The notes under the pieces: model-generated
What the model saw: only the letters and a program-made list of their open reading frames with translations
Told to the model about the DNA's origin: nothing
Database searches by the model: none
Assembly (NCBI GenBank): GCA_025560025.1
Contig: CP048485.1
Span: 744,001 to 808,000 of the forward strand
Reading direction: 5' to 3'
DNA: 64,000 nt
Source: Agrobacterium tumefaciens
GTDB taxonomy: Bacteria; Pseudomonadota; Alphaproteobacteria; Rhizobiales; Rhizobiaceae
Made by a program: the position numbers and the translations under genes
Part shown: piece after piece, positions 7,876 to 16,783 of the stretch
Numbering within the stretch: the stretch's first letter is position 1
How the letters are laid out: each line of letters opens with the position of its first letter

Positions 7876-9623
7876 GCACCGTGTTGCCGCAGACAACGGA
7901 TGAGGCCGCTCCCGCAAATACAGAAGCGACCGTCAAGCCGGACGACATTCCGGAAGAGCAGGCCAGCACGTCGCTGAGCGATGCAGGTACAAGCGAGACC
8001 GCGCCGGAAGCTGCCGTTCCCGCCGCGCCGCAACCGGTAGAACGGCCGGTGTGGCTGCGGCTGTGCTTCATCTTCGCGGGCCTGTCGTTCTTCATCACCC
8101 AGGGTCTGGGCATGAACCTCGTCATGGCCAATATCTACCAGCTTCAGGGCGAGTTTTCCGCAACAGTGGCGGAAGTGGCATGGCTCTCCGCCGCCTATAT
8201 GGCGCCCTATGCCACATTTTCCATCGCTCTCTTCAAGATCAGGGCGCAATATGGCCTGCGGCCCTTTGCCGAACTCTCGATCATCGCCTTTGTGGTCGCT
8301 TCCTGCCTAAACCTCTTCGTGACAGACCTGCATTCGGCCATCGTTATCCGTTTCGTCAGCGGCATGGCCGCCGCGCCGATTTCGTCGCTCGGCTTTCTCT
8401 ACATTCTGGAAGCCTTTCCGCCCGCGCGGAAATTCTCGCTCGGTTTCAGCATCGCGCTGACCGGCACCTTGCTGTCGGCACCCATCGCCCGCATCGTTTC
8501 GCCCTCTCTTTTGGAAATCGATGGCTGGAACGCGCTTTATTCCATGGAGGTGGGGTTTGCGCTGATCTCCTTCGCGATGATCTATGTGCTGAAAGTCACG
8601 CCGCCGCCGCGTGCGAAAGTCATCGAGCGCATGGACATTCTGAGCTATCTGCTGTTTGCGGGCGGTCTCGGCTGTCTTGCGGTCATGCTTACCCTTGGCC
8701 GGTTCTACTGGTGGTTCGAAACATGGTGGCTGGGCGTGCTTCTGGCAACGTCGATCGCGCTCCTGACCCTCATGGCCTTCATCGAATTGCCGCGCAAAAA
8801 CCCGCTGCTCGACCTGCGCTGGATTTTTTCGAAGACCAACCTGCATATTATTGCGGTGCTGCTCGTTTATCGCGCGGTTTCTTCCGAACAATCCTCAACA
8901 GCGGTCAGCTTCTACCAGCAGCTTGGCCTGCTGAACGACCAGACGACGACGCTTTATGCGCTGGTGTTGCTGGCGACGGTGCTTGGCGGTGCGGCCTGCG
9001 CCTGGCTGATGCTGACAAAATACGTGGATACGGCGCATGTGATTGCGCTGGCGCTGATCGCCGCCGGCTCGTTAATGGACAGCCAGTCCACCAATCTGAC
9101 GCGGCCGGGCGAAATGTATCTCAGCCAGATGATGATTGCCTTCGGGGCGGCCATGTTCCTGCCGCCCGTCATGTCCAAGGGTTTTGCCGCGGCCCTTGCC
9201 AGAGGTGCACCCTACTTGGTGAATTTCATCACCATCTTCCTGTTCACCCAGATCACGGGTTCGATGCTGATGACCGGGCTGCTCGGTAGCTTCGTGACAC
9301 TGCGCGAAAAATTCCATTCCAATATACTGGTGGAAAATGTCCTGCTCACCAATCCCGTAGTCGCCCAGCGCGTATCCCAGCTTTCCGGCGCCTACAGCCA
9401 TGTCATCACCGACCCGGCGCTGCTGAAGGCCGAGGGGCTTTCCCTTCTCGGCCAGCAGGTCAGCAAGGAGGCCTATGTGCTTGCCTATAATGATACGTTC
9501 CTGCTGATCTCCGTTGTTTCGGCGCTGGCGCTCGTCGCGCTTTTGATCCACCTTGCATGGCTGCGCATCCGCCCGTTCCTCCTGAGGGACAATGTCGATG
9601 CCGCACCGGCACAACAGTCTTGA
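7872..9623 (+). CDS. MFS multidrug efflux transporter, DHA2 (EmrB/QacA-like)
   Basis: A 583-residue membrane protein with a long polar N-terminal stretch (about 60 residues rich in Glu, Ala and Pro) before the first of roughly 14 membrane segments, the usual count for the DHA2 family. The start is GTG at 7872 overlapping the marR stop, with GGAGGG upstream. It pairs with the downstream HlyD/EmrA-like gene; such pumps use a periplasmic adaptor and an outer-membrane TolC to expel drugs or plant phenolics. Motif C-type sequences were not checked in detail. Substrate unknown. Confidence 0.9.
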   Translation: MSTVLPQTTDEAAPANTEATVKPDDIPEEQASTSLSDAGTSETAPEAAVPAAPQPVERPVWLRLCFIFAGLSFFITQGLGMNLVMANIYQLQGEFSATVAEVAWLSAAYMAPYATFSIALFKIRAQYGLRPFAELSIIAFVVASCLNLFVTDLHSAIVIRFVSGMAAAPISSLGFLYILEAFPPARKFSLGFSIALTGTLLSAPIARIVSPSLLEIDGWNALYSMEVGFALISFAMIYVLKVTPPPRAKVIERMDILSYLLFAGGLGCLAVMLTLGRFYWWFETWWLGVLLATSIALLTLMAFIELPRKNPLLDLRWIFSKTNLHIIAVLLVYRAVSSEQSSTAVSFYQQLGLLNDQTTTLYALVLLATVLGGAACAWLMLTKYVDTAHVIALALIAAGSLMDSQSTNLTRPGEMYLSQMMIAFGAAMFLPPVMSKGFAAALARGAPYLVNFITIFLFTQITGSMLMTGLLGSFVTLREKFHSNILVENVLLTNPVVAQRVSQLSGAYSHVITDPALLKAEGLSLLGQQVSKEAYVLAYNDTFLLISVVSALALVALLIHLAWLRIRPFLLRDNVDAAPAQQS

Positions 9624-9642
9624 ACCTTCCAAGAGTGATACA

Positions 9643-10710
9643 ATGCTGAAGAAGTTTTTTACCCCCGTTTCCATTCTCGTCCTGCTCGGCGGCCTCGCCG
9701 GCGTGGCACTGGTGCTTTACGCCTGGCGGCTGCCGCCGTTCCTCTCCACCGTTGAAATGACCGACAACGCCTTCGTGCGCGGTTACGTCACCACCATGAG
9801 CCCGCAGGTCAGCGGTTACGTCGTGGACGTGCCTGTGAAGGACTATCAGGAGGTCAAGAAGGGCACCTTGCTGGCGAAGATCGATGACCGCATCTACCGC
9901 CAGAAACAGGCACAGGCGGCCGCCACGCTCGATACGCAGAAGGCGGCGCTCGATAATTCCCGTCAGCAGGAAAACGCTGCCAATGCCAATATCCTTTCCA
10001 GCCAGGCGGCTGTCGATGCCGCCGAGGCCTCTCTGAAGCAGGCGCAGCTTGCATCCGACCGGCAGGATAATCTCATCAAGAGCGGTGTCGGAACCTCAAG
10101 CCTTCAGGAAGAGGCGCATGCCGCGCTTGAAAAGGCGCGCGCATCCCTGTCGCAGGCGAAAGCAGCCCTCGAGGTCTCGCGACAGGATCTGCAGACGATC
10201 ATCGTCAATCGCAGTTCGTTGCAGGCGGCTGTCGCCAATGCCGAAGCTGCGGTGGAACTTGCGAAGATCGACCTCGACAATACGGAGATTCATGCGCCGG
10301 TGGATGGCAGGCTCGGTGAAATCGGCGTGCGCACCGGTCAATATGTCACGGCGGGAACGCAATTGATGGCGGTCGTGCCGCATGATGTCTGGGTCATCGC
10401 CAATTTCAAGGAAACCCAGCTTTCCGGCATGCAGGTCGGCCAGCCGGTGACGATCTCGGTGGATGCCCTGCATCGCCGCAAGCTCAACGGCCGCGTCGAG
10501 CGGTTCTCGCCCGCCACGGGATCGGAATTCGCTGTCATCAAGCCGGACAATGCGACAGGCAATTTCGTGAAGATCGCCCAGCGTGTCGGCGTGCGCATCG
10601 CGATTGATGCGGATCAGCCGCTGGCGGCGGATCTGTCGCCGGGCATGTCGGTGGTCGTGCATGTGGACAAAAGCGTGGCGCCGGAGGGGGCTGAGACGGC
10701 GGCGAGGTAG
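9643..10710 (+). CDS. HlyD/EmrA-type membrane fusion protein
   Basis: The periplasmic adaptor for the preceding MFS pump. From the ATG at 9643 (MLKKFFTPVSIL) it has 355 residues: one N-terminal membrane anchor (about 7-28), the biotinyl-lipoyl half TMSPQVSGYVVDVPVKDYQEV, a long coiled coil (about 85-195, rich in Ala, Gln, Glu), the second lipoyl half with IHAPVDGRLGEIGVRTGQYV and a beta-barrel domain. The frame is open back to an ATG at 9592 inside the pump gene, but the anchor favours 9643. Followed by a RIME repeat and the convergent rplI operon. Confidence 0.92.
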   Translation: MLKKFFTPVSILVLLGGLAGVALVLYAWRLPPFLSTVEMTDNAFVRGYVTTMSPQVSGYVVDVPVKDYQEVKKGTLLAKIDDRIYRQKQAQAAATLDTQKAALDNSRQQENAANANILSSQAAVDAAEASLKQAQLASDRQDNLIKSGVGTSSLQEEAHAALEKARASLSQAKAALEVSRQDLQTIIVNRSSLQAAVANAEAAVELAKIDLDNTEIHAPVDGRLGEIGVRTGQYVTAGTQLMAVVPHDVWVIANFKETQLSGMQVGQPVTISVDALHRRKLNGRVERFSPATGSEFAVIKPDNATGNFVKIAQRVGVRIAIDADQPLAADLSPGMSVVVHVDKSVAPEGAETAAR

Positions 10711-10737
10711 TGGGCGTTGAGGGTGCGGATGGTGGGC

Positions 10738-10877
10738 ACCCCCCTCTGTCCTGCCGGACATCTCCCCCTCAAAAGGGGAGATCGATATGCCGCACTCGCC
10801 CGTTCCATAGGCAGGGAGCCGTCCGCTTGCCGATCTCCCCCCTTGAGGGGGAGATGCCCGGCAGGGCAGAGGGGGGT
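10738..10877. repeat. RIME-type rhizobial intergenic palindromic element
   Basis: A 140-base element with a long imperfect inverted repeat: the outer arms read ACCCCCCTCTG at the left and CAGAGGGGGGT at the right, the next arms CTGCCGGACATCTCCCC and GGGGAGATGCCCGGCAG, with two inner hairpins (ATCTCCCC/GGGGAGAT at 10760-10782 and 10833-10855). This matches the Rhizobium-specific intergenic mosaic elements (RIME) scattered in Rhizobiaceae. It lies between the efflux operon and the rplI terminator. Confidence 0.85.
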
Positions 10878-10902
10878 ATCCAACGGCAAACTCCAACCCA
10901 CA

Positions 10903-10940
10903 AACAAAAAAACCCGGATGTTTCCATCCGGGGTTTTTCT
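10903..10940 (-). terminator. Rho-independent terminator of the rplI operon
   Basis: Read on the minus strand: a GC-rich stem CCCGGATG / CATCCGGG with a short loop followed by seven Ts. On the plus strand a run of five Ts follows the same stem, so it could also stop transcripts from the efflux operon. Confidence 0.85.
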
Positions 10941-10959
10941 TCGGCCGCTAGGCCAAATC

Positions 10960-11535
10960 TTATTCGTCGTCGCCGTCGCGGTCTGCTTCCGGATCGAAGA
11001 AGTCTTCCGGACGCAGGGCGTCTTCGTCAACGCCGTAGATGGCGTCGGCGGAGGTGAGGCTTTCGCCCTTGGACTGACGCTCGGCTTCTTCGGCGGAACG
11101 GGCAACGTTCAGCTCGACCTGAAGCTCGACTTCGGCGTGCAGGTGCAGGGTGACGTTGTGCAGGCCGATGGTCTTGATCGGCGTGTTCAGTTCAACCTGG
11201 TTGCGGCCGATGTTGAAGCCTTCGGCAGCCAGGATTTCAACGACGTCGCGAGCAGCAACAGAGCCGTACAGCTGACCGGTTTCGCCAGCCGAACGGACGA
11301 CGATGAAGGACTTGCCTTCGAGTGCTTCGGCAACCTTCTGGGCTTCCGACTTGCGCTCGAGGTTACGGGCTTCAAGCGTTGCGCGCTCGGTTTCGAAACG
11401 GGTCTTGTTGGCGGCGTTGGCGCGCAGCGCCTTGCCCTGCGGCAGCAGGAAGTTACGGGCGTAACCGTCGCGAACCTTGACGGTTTCGCCCATCTGGCCG
11501 AGCTTGTTGATGCGTTCGAGAAGAATAACGTCCAT
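10960..11535 (-). CDS. rplI: 50S ribosomal protein L9
   Basis: [20 protein letters not shown] and the following glycine/lysine-rich segment [16 protein letters not shown] are the L9 N-terminal rRNA-binding domain; a long central helix and a C-terminal domain follow. L9 binds 23S rRNA at the base of the L1 stalk. At 191 residues it exceeds the roughly 150 of E. coli because of an acidic C-terminal tail (rich in Asp and Glu from about residue 165), usual in rhizobial L9. It is the last gene of rpsF-rpsR-DUF2232-rplI. Confidence 0.97.
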   Translation of the reverse strand: MDVILLERINKLGQMGETVKVRDGYARNFLLPQGKALRANAANKTRFETERATLEARNLERKSEAQKVAEALEGKSFIVVRSAGETGQLYGSVAARDVVEILAAEGFNIGRNQVELNTPIKTIGLHNVTLHLHAEVELQVELNVARSAEEAERQSKGESLTSADAIYGVDEDALRPEDFFDPEADRDGDDE

Positions 11536-11549
11536 CTTCTTGATCCTTT

Positions 11550-12524
11550 CTAGTTGTTGGTTTCGTTCGTATTGTCGGTTTTCCGTGCAGGCGTCAGCGA
11601 GATCGTGCTGCGCACGTCGCTCAAGCCGAGCACGAGAATGATGAACAGCGGAAAGACAAAGACCGCCGAGAGATAAGCGAGGATAAGAACCGGCAGACGC
11701 CAGTCCTTTCCGCGCGCTTTTTTATGCAGCGAGGCATAACCTGCCATCAGGAAGCCTGCGCCGAAGGTGCCGCAGATGACGGCGCCAACCATGGCGGCGA
11801 CGCCGCCGAAGAACATGGCCACGATGCCGGCCAGAAAAATGAAGATCGCGTTGCGGTGCATGCGCAGCGCGGAAGCAATGTCCTCACGCGGGCGAAGGCC
11901 CTTGCCGAAGGAACCAACCAGCCGGGTTGCGAAATAATAGGCCGCGAACAGAAGGATGACCCACAGGCCGCCCTGAACGATCGGCAGCATCAGCACCAGC
12001 AGCGATTTTGTCTGGGCGAGCGCCTCGGCATTGGGTTCGAACAGCGGCTCGCGGTTCTGCACCGAGGTCATCATGATATCGACCATGCGGGCGACGAGAT
12101 CAGGGCCGTAACCGATCATCCAGCCAAGAATGACGACGGCAACCGCAACCAGGAGGCAAAGATGCAGGACGATGCCGGAGAGCGGATACCAGGCAAGCAG
12201 ATCATCCGGACCGCCAAGTTCGGAGGCCGGGCGTGCCAGATTGGCGAGATGCGAAAGCCAGCCCGCCGGGATCAGCGTGAAGATCGCGATGGTCAGCGCA
12301 AACAGCGGCGACATGACAAGCGCGCCGATGATGGCCGTGGTGATGATCGCAACGACAGCGGCGCGGTTGCCCCAGCCCATGCCGGCGATGAAGATGGGCA
12401 TGGCCGAACCGGCATAGAGCAGGAAGGAAAAGGACGACTGTGCCGTTGCGCCAAGCGTTAGAAACGCGGCGCATATGCCGGCGAGAACGCCGGTGATCAG
12501 CACTGTCTGGTTCAACTTTTGCAC
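11550..12524 (-). CDS. DUF2232 polytopic membrane protein
   Basis: A 324-residue protein with about eight hydrophobic segments, placed between rpsR and rplI, the position of the DUF2232 (YybS-like) membrane protein in many alphaproteobacteria. The start is GTG at 12524 with AGGACAG upstream; the stop is 14 bases before rplI. The C-terminus is polar and Thr/Asn-rich. The function is unknown; its fixed place in a ribosomal operon suggests a housekeeping membrane role, but nothing in the sequence shows an active site. Confidence is high that it is a real gene, moderate for the family name. Confidence 0.85.
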   Translation of the reverse strand: MQKLNQTVLITGVLAGICAAFLTLGATAQSSFSFLLYAGSAMPIFIAGMGWGNRAAVVAIITTAIIGALVMSPLFALTIAIFTLIPAGWLSHLANLARPASELGGPDDLLAWYPLSGIVLHLCLLVAVAVVILGWMIGYGPDLVARMVDIMMTSVQNREPLFEPNAEALAQTKSLLVLMLPIVQGGLWVILLFAAYYFATRLVGSFGKGLRPREDIASALRMHRNAIFIFLAGIVAMFFGGVAAMVGAVICGTFGAGFLMAGYASLHKKARGKDWRLPVLILAYLSAVFVFPLFIILVLGLSDVRSTISLTPARKTDNTNETNN

Positions 12525-12674
12525 TTCGCTGTCCTGCTGAAACTAAAGCAGTTAGAGGATCGCTCCTGAGAGCCTCATCCCCAACATGGGTTTTTTGGTA
12601 TCGATCCGCGCCCAACGCGGAAGGATTTGGAAGCCTTCAACCTACTGCTTAGAAGGCAGTAGCTTCAAAGGAGA

Positions 12675-12706
12675 AAGCGAGGCCGCGCCGAAACGCAGCC
12701 TCGCTT
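12675..12706 (-). terminator. hairpin after rpsR
   Basis: A 9-bp perfect inverted repeat (AAGCGAGGC / GCCTCGCTT, 14-base loop) directly after the rpsR stop. On the minus strand the tail is TCTCCTTTG, a poor U tract, so it may be a partial terminator or 3'-end processing signal that lowers rplI expression relative to rpsF-rpsR. Confidence 0.5.
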
Positions 12707-12713
12707 CAATTCA

Positions 12714-12962
12714 TTACGCTACGACGTAAGGCAGCAGGCCGAGGAAACGGGCGCGCTTGATCGCCTGGGCGAGTTCGCGCTGCTTCTTCTGGGAAACGGC
12801 CGTGATGCGGGAAGGAACGATCTTGCCGCGCTCGGAAATGTAGCGCTGCAGGAGACGAACGTCCTTGTAGTCGATCTTCGGAGCGTTTGCGCCGGAGAAG
12901 GGGCACGTCTTGCGACGACGGTGGAACGGGCGGCGTGCCTGGGAAGAGGATGCGTCAGCCAT
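12714..12962 (-). CDS. rpsR: 30S ribosomal protein S18
   Basis: An 82-residue S18, with the typical [21 protein letters not shown] segment split around residues 28-48 and the C-terminal [16 protein letters not shown]18 forms a heterodimer with S6 on the 30S platform. It starts 16 bases after the rpsF stop, so the two partners are made from the same message. Confidence 0.97.
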   Translation of the reverse strand: MADASSSQARRPFHRRRKTCPFSGANAPKIDYKDVRLLQRYISERGKIVPSRITAVSQKKQRELAQAIKRARFLGLLPYVVA

Positions 12963-12978
12963 TGGTCAAAACTCCTTC

Positions 12979-13440
12979 TTATGCACGGTCTTCGCGCGGA
13001 CGGCGCGGACGGTCTTCGCGGTCGCCGAAGCCACCTTCGCGCGGTGCGCGCGGACCACGATCTTCACGCGGGCCACGGTCCGGACGGTCGCCGTCACGGC
13101 GCGGACGGTCGTCGCGATCGCGCTTCTGCATCATCGCGGACGGGCCTTCTTCGTGGGCTTCGACGGCGATGGTCATGTAGCGAAGAACGTCTTCGTTGAT
13201 GCGCATCTGGCGCTCGACTTCATGAACTGCAGCCGCCGGAGCGTCGATGTCCATGAGAGCGTAGTGAGCCTTGCGGTTCTTCTTGATGCGGTAGGTGAGG
13301 GACTTCAGACCCCAGTTCTCGACGCGTCCGACTTTACCGCCGAACGATTCGATAACGCCCTTGTACTGCTCGACAAGTGCGTCGACCTGCTGGGCAGAAA
13401 TATCCTGCCGGGCAAGGAAGATGTGTTCGTAAAGAGCCAT
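12979..13440 (-). CDS. rpsF: 30S ribosomal protein S6
   Basis: [20 protein letters not shown] and the [20 protein letters not shown] region identify S6. The protein is 153 residues, longer than the roughly 100-130 of many bacteria, through a low-complexity C-terminal tail of Arg, Asp, Pro and Gly (from about residue 108), typical of rhizobial S6. It is preceded by a leader with a long-range stem (see 13451-13540), which may be an S6:S18 autoregulatory site. Confidence 0.97.
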   Translation of the reverse strand: MALYEHIFLARQDISAQQVDALVEQYKGVIESFGGKVGRVENWGLKSLTYRIKKNRKAHYALMDIDAPAAAVHEVERQMRINEDVLRYMTIAVEAHEEGPSAMMQKRDRDDRPRRDGDRPDRGPREDRGPRAPREGGFGDREDRPRRPREDRA

Positions 13441-13450
13441 TTAAGCTTTG

Positions 13451-13540
13451 CCTTTCTTGCGTTTCGTCCTTCACCCGGCAACGGCGCGAAGCCTCAACGA
13501 CTGCTCTTGGGTAGGCGGTAAAGCCTTAAAGCAAGAAAAG
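13451..13540 (-). promoter_or_regulatory. structured 5' leader of rpsF (candidate S6:S18-binding element)
   Basis: On the minus strand CTTTTCTTGC (13540-13531) can pair over ten positions (one G-T wobble) with GCAAGAAAGG (13460-13451), which ends 10 bases before the rpsF ATG and overlaps its purine-rich ribosome-binding region. Between the arms lie smaller possible hairpins and ACCG/CCG strings. Many bacteria have an rpsF leader bound by S6:S18 with a conserved bulged CCG; the pairing here is seen, the function is inferred. Confidence 0.45.
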
Positions 13541-13731
13541 CGTTGTTCGAGACGGTCGAGAGCGGAGACACGGGAGGCCGGAAAAACCTTATGGTTCCTG
13601 CTGTTTCGTTACCGAAACCAGCCCTCCGTTCAGCCACCAGCCAATTGGACCGGGTGTTGTGAACAGCGCGCTTATACGCAATTTTGCCCGGAATGCAAGG
13701 GCAAGGGGCGAAAAAGCGCGCCATTATCCTG
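13541..13731. other. upstream part of the rpsF intergenic region
   Basis: About 190 bases between the rpsF leader and the stop of the Tas-like gene. It should contain the promoter of the rpsF operon; no box was convincing and no small gene was found. Confidence 0.4.
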
Positions 13732-14775
13732 TCAGATTGGCATCGGATATTGCCGGTGGATCGCCGCGATCCCCTTCAGCACCTCGTCCGACAGCGTCAC
13801 GTCGGCCGCCGCAATATCCACCTTCAGCTGCTCGATCGTGGTGGCGCCGATGATGGCCGAGGCCATGAAGGGGCGCGTGAGGCAGAAGGCGATGGCGAGC
13901 TTTGCCGGATCGATGCCATGCTGGGCCGCAAGCTCCAGATAGGCCTTGACCGGTGCTTCCTGAAACGGCTGCAGCCGACCGCCGAGGTCCTTGTTGATGG
14001 TGGCGCGCGAACCCGCCGGGCGTGCGCCGTTCTGGTACTTGCCGGTAAGCAGCCCCGCCGCCAGCGGCGAATAGGCGAGCAGGCCGACATCCTCGTGATG
14101 GGCGACTTCCGCCATGTCGAGATCGAAGCTGCGATAGAGAAGGTTATATTCGTTCTGGATGGTGGCGACGCGCGGCAGGCCGTGGGCCTCGGCGATGTCG
14201 ATATATTTCTGGGTGCCCCAGGCGCTCTCGTTGGAAAGGCCGATGGCGCGGATCTTGCCGGCTTTCACCAGTTCGCCGAGCGTCTCGAGCTTCTCGGTGA
14301 TTTCGGCGAGCGTGCGCTGCTTTTCCTGACCCGAGGCGTCGAAGCTCCAGGCGCCGCGGAAATGATAGGTGCCGCGGTTCGGCCAGTGGATCTGGTAGAG
14401 GTCGATATAGTCAGTCTTCAGGCGCTTGAGGCTTGTATCCACCGCCTCGCGAATGGCTGCGGCGTCGATGTCGCGGCCGCCGCGAATATAGTCGCGACCG
14501 GAGCCGGCAACCTTGGTGGCGAGCACGACCTGGTCGCGCTTGCCGGTCTTTTCAAACCATGTGCCGATATAGTCTTCTGTGCGCCCCTGGGTTTCGGCGG
14601 AAACCGGCGTGGTGGGGTAAAGTTCGGCCGTATCGAAGAAATTGACACCGTTCTCAACGGCATAATCCATCTGCGCATGCGCGTCGGCTTCGGTGTTCTG
14701 CGTGCCCCACGTCATCGTGCCAAGGCAAATTTCGGACACGGAAATACCCGTGCGGCCCAATAGTCTCTGTTTCAT
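13732..14775 (-). CDS. tas: aldo/keto reductase, Tas/YghZ-like
   Basis: A 347-residue NADPH-dependent aldo/keto reductase from the ATG at 14775 (MKQRLLGRTGISVSEICLG). It follows E. coli Tas closely in pattern: TMTWGTQNTEADAHAQMDYA, the catalytic Asp/Tyr in FFDTAELYP, Lys in VVLATKVAGSG, and His in YQIHWPNRG, and the C-terminal coenzyme segment IIGATTIEQLK. Substrate unknown; Tas proteins reduce aldehydes or ketones in vitro. The frame is open about 80 codons upstream, but this extension overlaps the divergent fabD start region and is not family-like. Divergent from fabD with about 225 bases between the starts. Confidence 0.93.
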   Translation of the reverse strand: MKQRLLGRTGISVSEICLGTMTWGTQNTEADAHAQMDYAVENGVNFFDTAELYPTTPVSAETQGRTEDYIGTWFEKTGKRDQVVLATKVAGSGRDYIRGGRDIDAAAIREAVDTSLKRLKTDYIDLYQIHWPNRGTYHFRGAWSFDASGQEKQRTLAEITEKLETLGELVKAGKIRAIGLSNESAWGTQKYIDIAEAHGLPRVATIQNEYNLLYRSFDLDMAEVAHHEDVGLLAYSPLAAGLLTGKYQNGARPAGSRATINKDLGGRLQPFQEAPVKAYLELAAQHGIDPAKLAIAFCLTRPFMASAIIGATTIEQLKVDIAAADVTLSDEVLKGIAAIHRQYPMPI

Positions 14776-14999
14776 GGAAATGTCCCGGTACCTGGCGAGA
14801 TGTTTTGAAAAGTGGCATGAAAGTAATGGGGAATTGCCGCAGTGCAAGAAAAAATATGATGAAAAGAATGCGGAAAATAGGTCGGCAAAACCCCGCGAGT
14901 GGGGCTGTCCGAGGGCTTCAAGCCTTGACTTCGCGGGCGGGAATGTGAATGGAAGTCCGAAAGAATAAAGGCAAGGCCAGACAAGAAGGACCACATCCC

Positions 15000-15944
15000 A
15001 TGGGTATTGCATTCACATTTCCCGGTCAGGGAAGCCAGGCCGTCGGCATGGGCAAGGAACTCGCCGACACTTATGTAGAGGCGCGCGCCGTCTTCGAGGA
15101 AGTCGATGAGGCGCTTGGCCAGAAGCTTTCCGACATCATGTGGAATGGCCCGGAGGAAACGCTGACGCTGACGGCGAATGCCCAGCCGGCGCTCATGGCG
15201 GTGTCCATGGCGGTCATGCGGGTTCTGGAAGCACGCGGCCTGAAGCTCTCCGACTCCGTTTCTTATGTTGCGGGCCATTCGCTCGGTGAATATTCGGCGC
15301 TCTGTGCCGCCGGCACCTTCTCGATTGCCGACACCGCCCGTCTTCTTCGCATCCGCGGCAATGCCATGCAGGCCGCCGTGCCGGTTGGCGAGGGCGCCAT
15401 GGCGGCGATCATCGGGCTGGAGCACGATGCGGTTTCGGCGATCTGCGGGGAGGCCGCCATTCTTGGCATCTGCCAGATCGCCAATGACAATGGCGGCGGC
15501 CAGCTGGTCATTTCCGGATCCAAGGCTGCGGTTGAAAAGGCTGCGGCCATCGCTTCCGAAAAGGGCGCCAAACGCGCCATCATGCTGCCGGTTTCCGCGC
15601 CCTTCCACTCGGCGCTGATGGCGCCTGCCGCAGAAGCGATGCGTGAGGCGCTGGCGACCGTCGAAAAGAAAAACCCGGTCGTGCCGGTTATCGCCAATGT
15701 GCGCGCCGCTCCCGTTTCCGACGCCAATGAGATCGCCGCCTTGCTGGTTGAGCAGGTGACGGGCCAGGTGCGCTGGCGCGAAACTGTTGAATGGTTCGCC
15801 GCCAACAATGTGACGCAGCTTTATGAGATCGGCTCCGGCAAGGTGCTGACGGGCCTTGCCCGCCGCATCGACAAGACGGTGAACGGCGTGGCCGTCAACG
15901 GCGCTGCCGATATCGATCAGCTGCTTGCCACTCTCATCGGCTGA
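15000..15944 (+). CDS. fabD: malonyl-CoA:ACP transacylase
   Basis: Transfers malonyl from CoA to acyl carrier protein, the entry to fatty-acid elongation. The start is the ATG at 15000 (MGIAFTFPGQGSQ, AAGGA upstream), giving 314 residues like E. coli FabD. Key residues: GQGSQ at 9-13, nucleophile Ser94 in GHSLGEYSA, and the active-site His in the PFHSALM segment. The 3' side carries a small repeat (15984-16024) before fabG. The type II fatty-acid genes fabD-fabG-acpP-fabF are consecutive, as in most proteobacteria. Confidence 0.97.
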   Translation: MGIAFTFPGQGSQAVGMGKELADTYVEARAVFEEVDEALGQKLSDIMWNGPEETLTLTANAQPALMAVSMAVMRVLEARGLKLSDSVSYVAGHSLGEYSALCAAGTFSIADTARLLRIRGNAMQAAVPVGEGAMAAIIGLEHDAVSAICGEAAILGICQIANDNGGGQLVISGSKAAVEKAAAIASEKGAKRAIMLPVSAPFHSALMAPAAEAMREALATVEKKNPVVPVIANVRAAPVSDANEIAALLVEQVTGQVRWRETVEWFAANNVTQLYEIGSGKVLTGLARRIDKTVNGVAVNGAADIDQLLATLIG

Positions 15945-15983
15945 GAACAGGCTTACGCCCGTAACGGCTTTCTGTTTTACGAT

Positions 15984-16024
15984 AATTCCCGATGCAAAAC
16001 CGCTAAAAGGCTTTTTGCGGAATT
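15984..16024 (+). repeat. small palindromic repeat, stem-bulge-loop type (copy 1)
   Basis: AATTCC, a CGAT bulge, GCAAAA, a loop starting CCGCT, then TTTTGC and GGAATT, followed by GCTCTA. Both stems are perfect (6 and 6 bp). The same architecture with other stem bases appears at 18883-18925. Similar AAAACCGCT-loop palindromes are, from memory, common between genes of Rhizobiaceae. It lies between fabD and fabG. Confidence 0.7.
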
Positions 16025-16045
16025 GCTCTAAAGAAGGAACGGACC

Positions 16046-16783
16046 ATGTTTGATCTGACAGGCCGCAAGGCTCTCGTAACCGGCGCGACCGGCGGTATCG
16101 GCGAAGAAATCGCCCGCCTTCTGCACAGCCAGGGCGCAACCGTCGGCCTGCACGGCACGCGCGTTGAAAAGCTCGAAGCGCTGGCGGCGGAACTTGGCGA
16201 GCGCGTCAAGATTTTCCCGGCTAACCTTGCCGACCGCGCCGAGGTCAAGGCGCTCGGCGAAAAGGCCGAAGCCGAGCTGGAAGGCGTCGATATCCTCGTC
16301 AACAATGCCGGCATCACCAAGGACGGCCTCTTCGTACGCATGAGCGACGAGGACTGGGACAATGTCATCGAAGTGAACCTGACGGCGATGTTCCGCCTGA
16401 CGCGTGAGCTGACACATCCGATGATGCGCCGCCGTTTCGGCCGCATCATCAACATCACCTCCATCGTCGGCGTCACCGGCAATCCCGGCCAGGCCAACTA
16501 TTGCGCCTCCAAGGCCGGCATGATCGGTTTTTCGAAGTCGCTGGCGCAGGAAATCGCCACCCGCAACGTCACCGTCAACTGCGTGGCGCCGGGCTTTATC
16601 GAAAGCGCCATGACCGGCAAGCTGAATGACAAGCAGAAAGACGCCATCATGGGCGCCATTCCCATGAAGCGCATGGGAACCGGTGCCGAAGTCGCTTCGG
16701 CCGTTCTTTATCTGGCTTCCAATGAAGCCGCCTACATGACCGGCCAGACCCTGCACGTCAACGGCGGCATGGCGATGATCTGA
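16046..16783 (+). CDS. fabG: 3-oxoacyl-ACP reductase
   Basis: NADPH-dependent reduction of 3-ketoacyl-ACP. A classical short-chain dehydrogenase of 245 residues: TGATGGIGEEIA (12-23) binds the cofactor, NNAG at 86-89, and the catalytic Ser139, Tyr152, Lys156 (NYCASKAG). The C-terminal VNGGMAMI end is typical of FabG. RBS GAAGGA lies upstream. About 350 bases separate it from acpP, so acpP may be driven from its own promoter. Confidence 0.97.
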   Translation: MFDLTGRKALVTGATGGIGEEIARLLHSQGATVGLHGTRVEKLEALAAELGERVKIFPANLADRAEVKALGEKAEAELEGVDILVNNAGITKDGLFVRMSDEDWDNVIEVNLTAMFRLTRELTHPMMRRRFGRIINITSIVGVTGNPGQANYCASKAGMIGFSKSLAQEIATRNVTVNCVAPGFIESAMTGKLNDKQKDAIMGAIPMKRMGTGAEVASAVLYLASNEAAYMTGQTLHVNGGMAMI

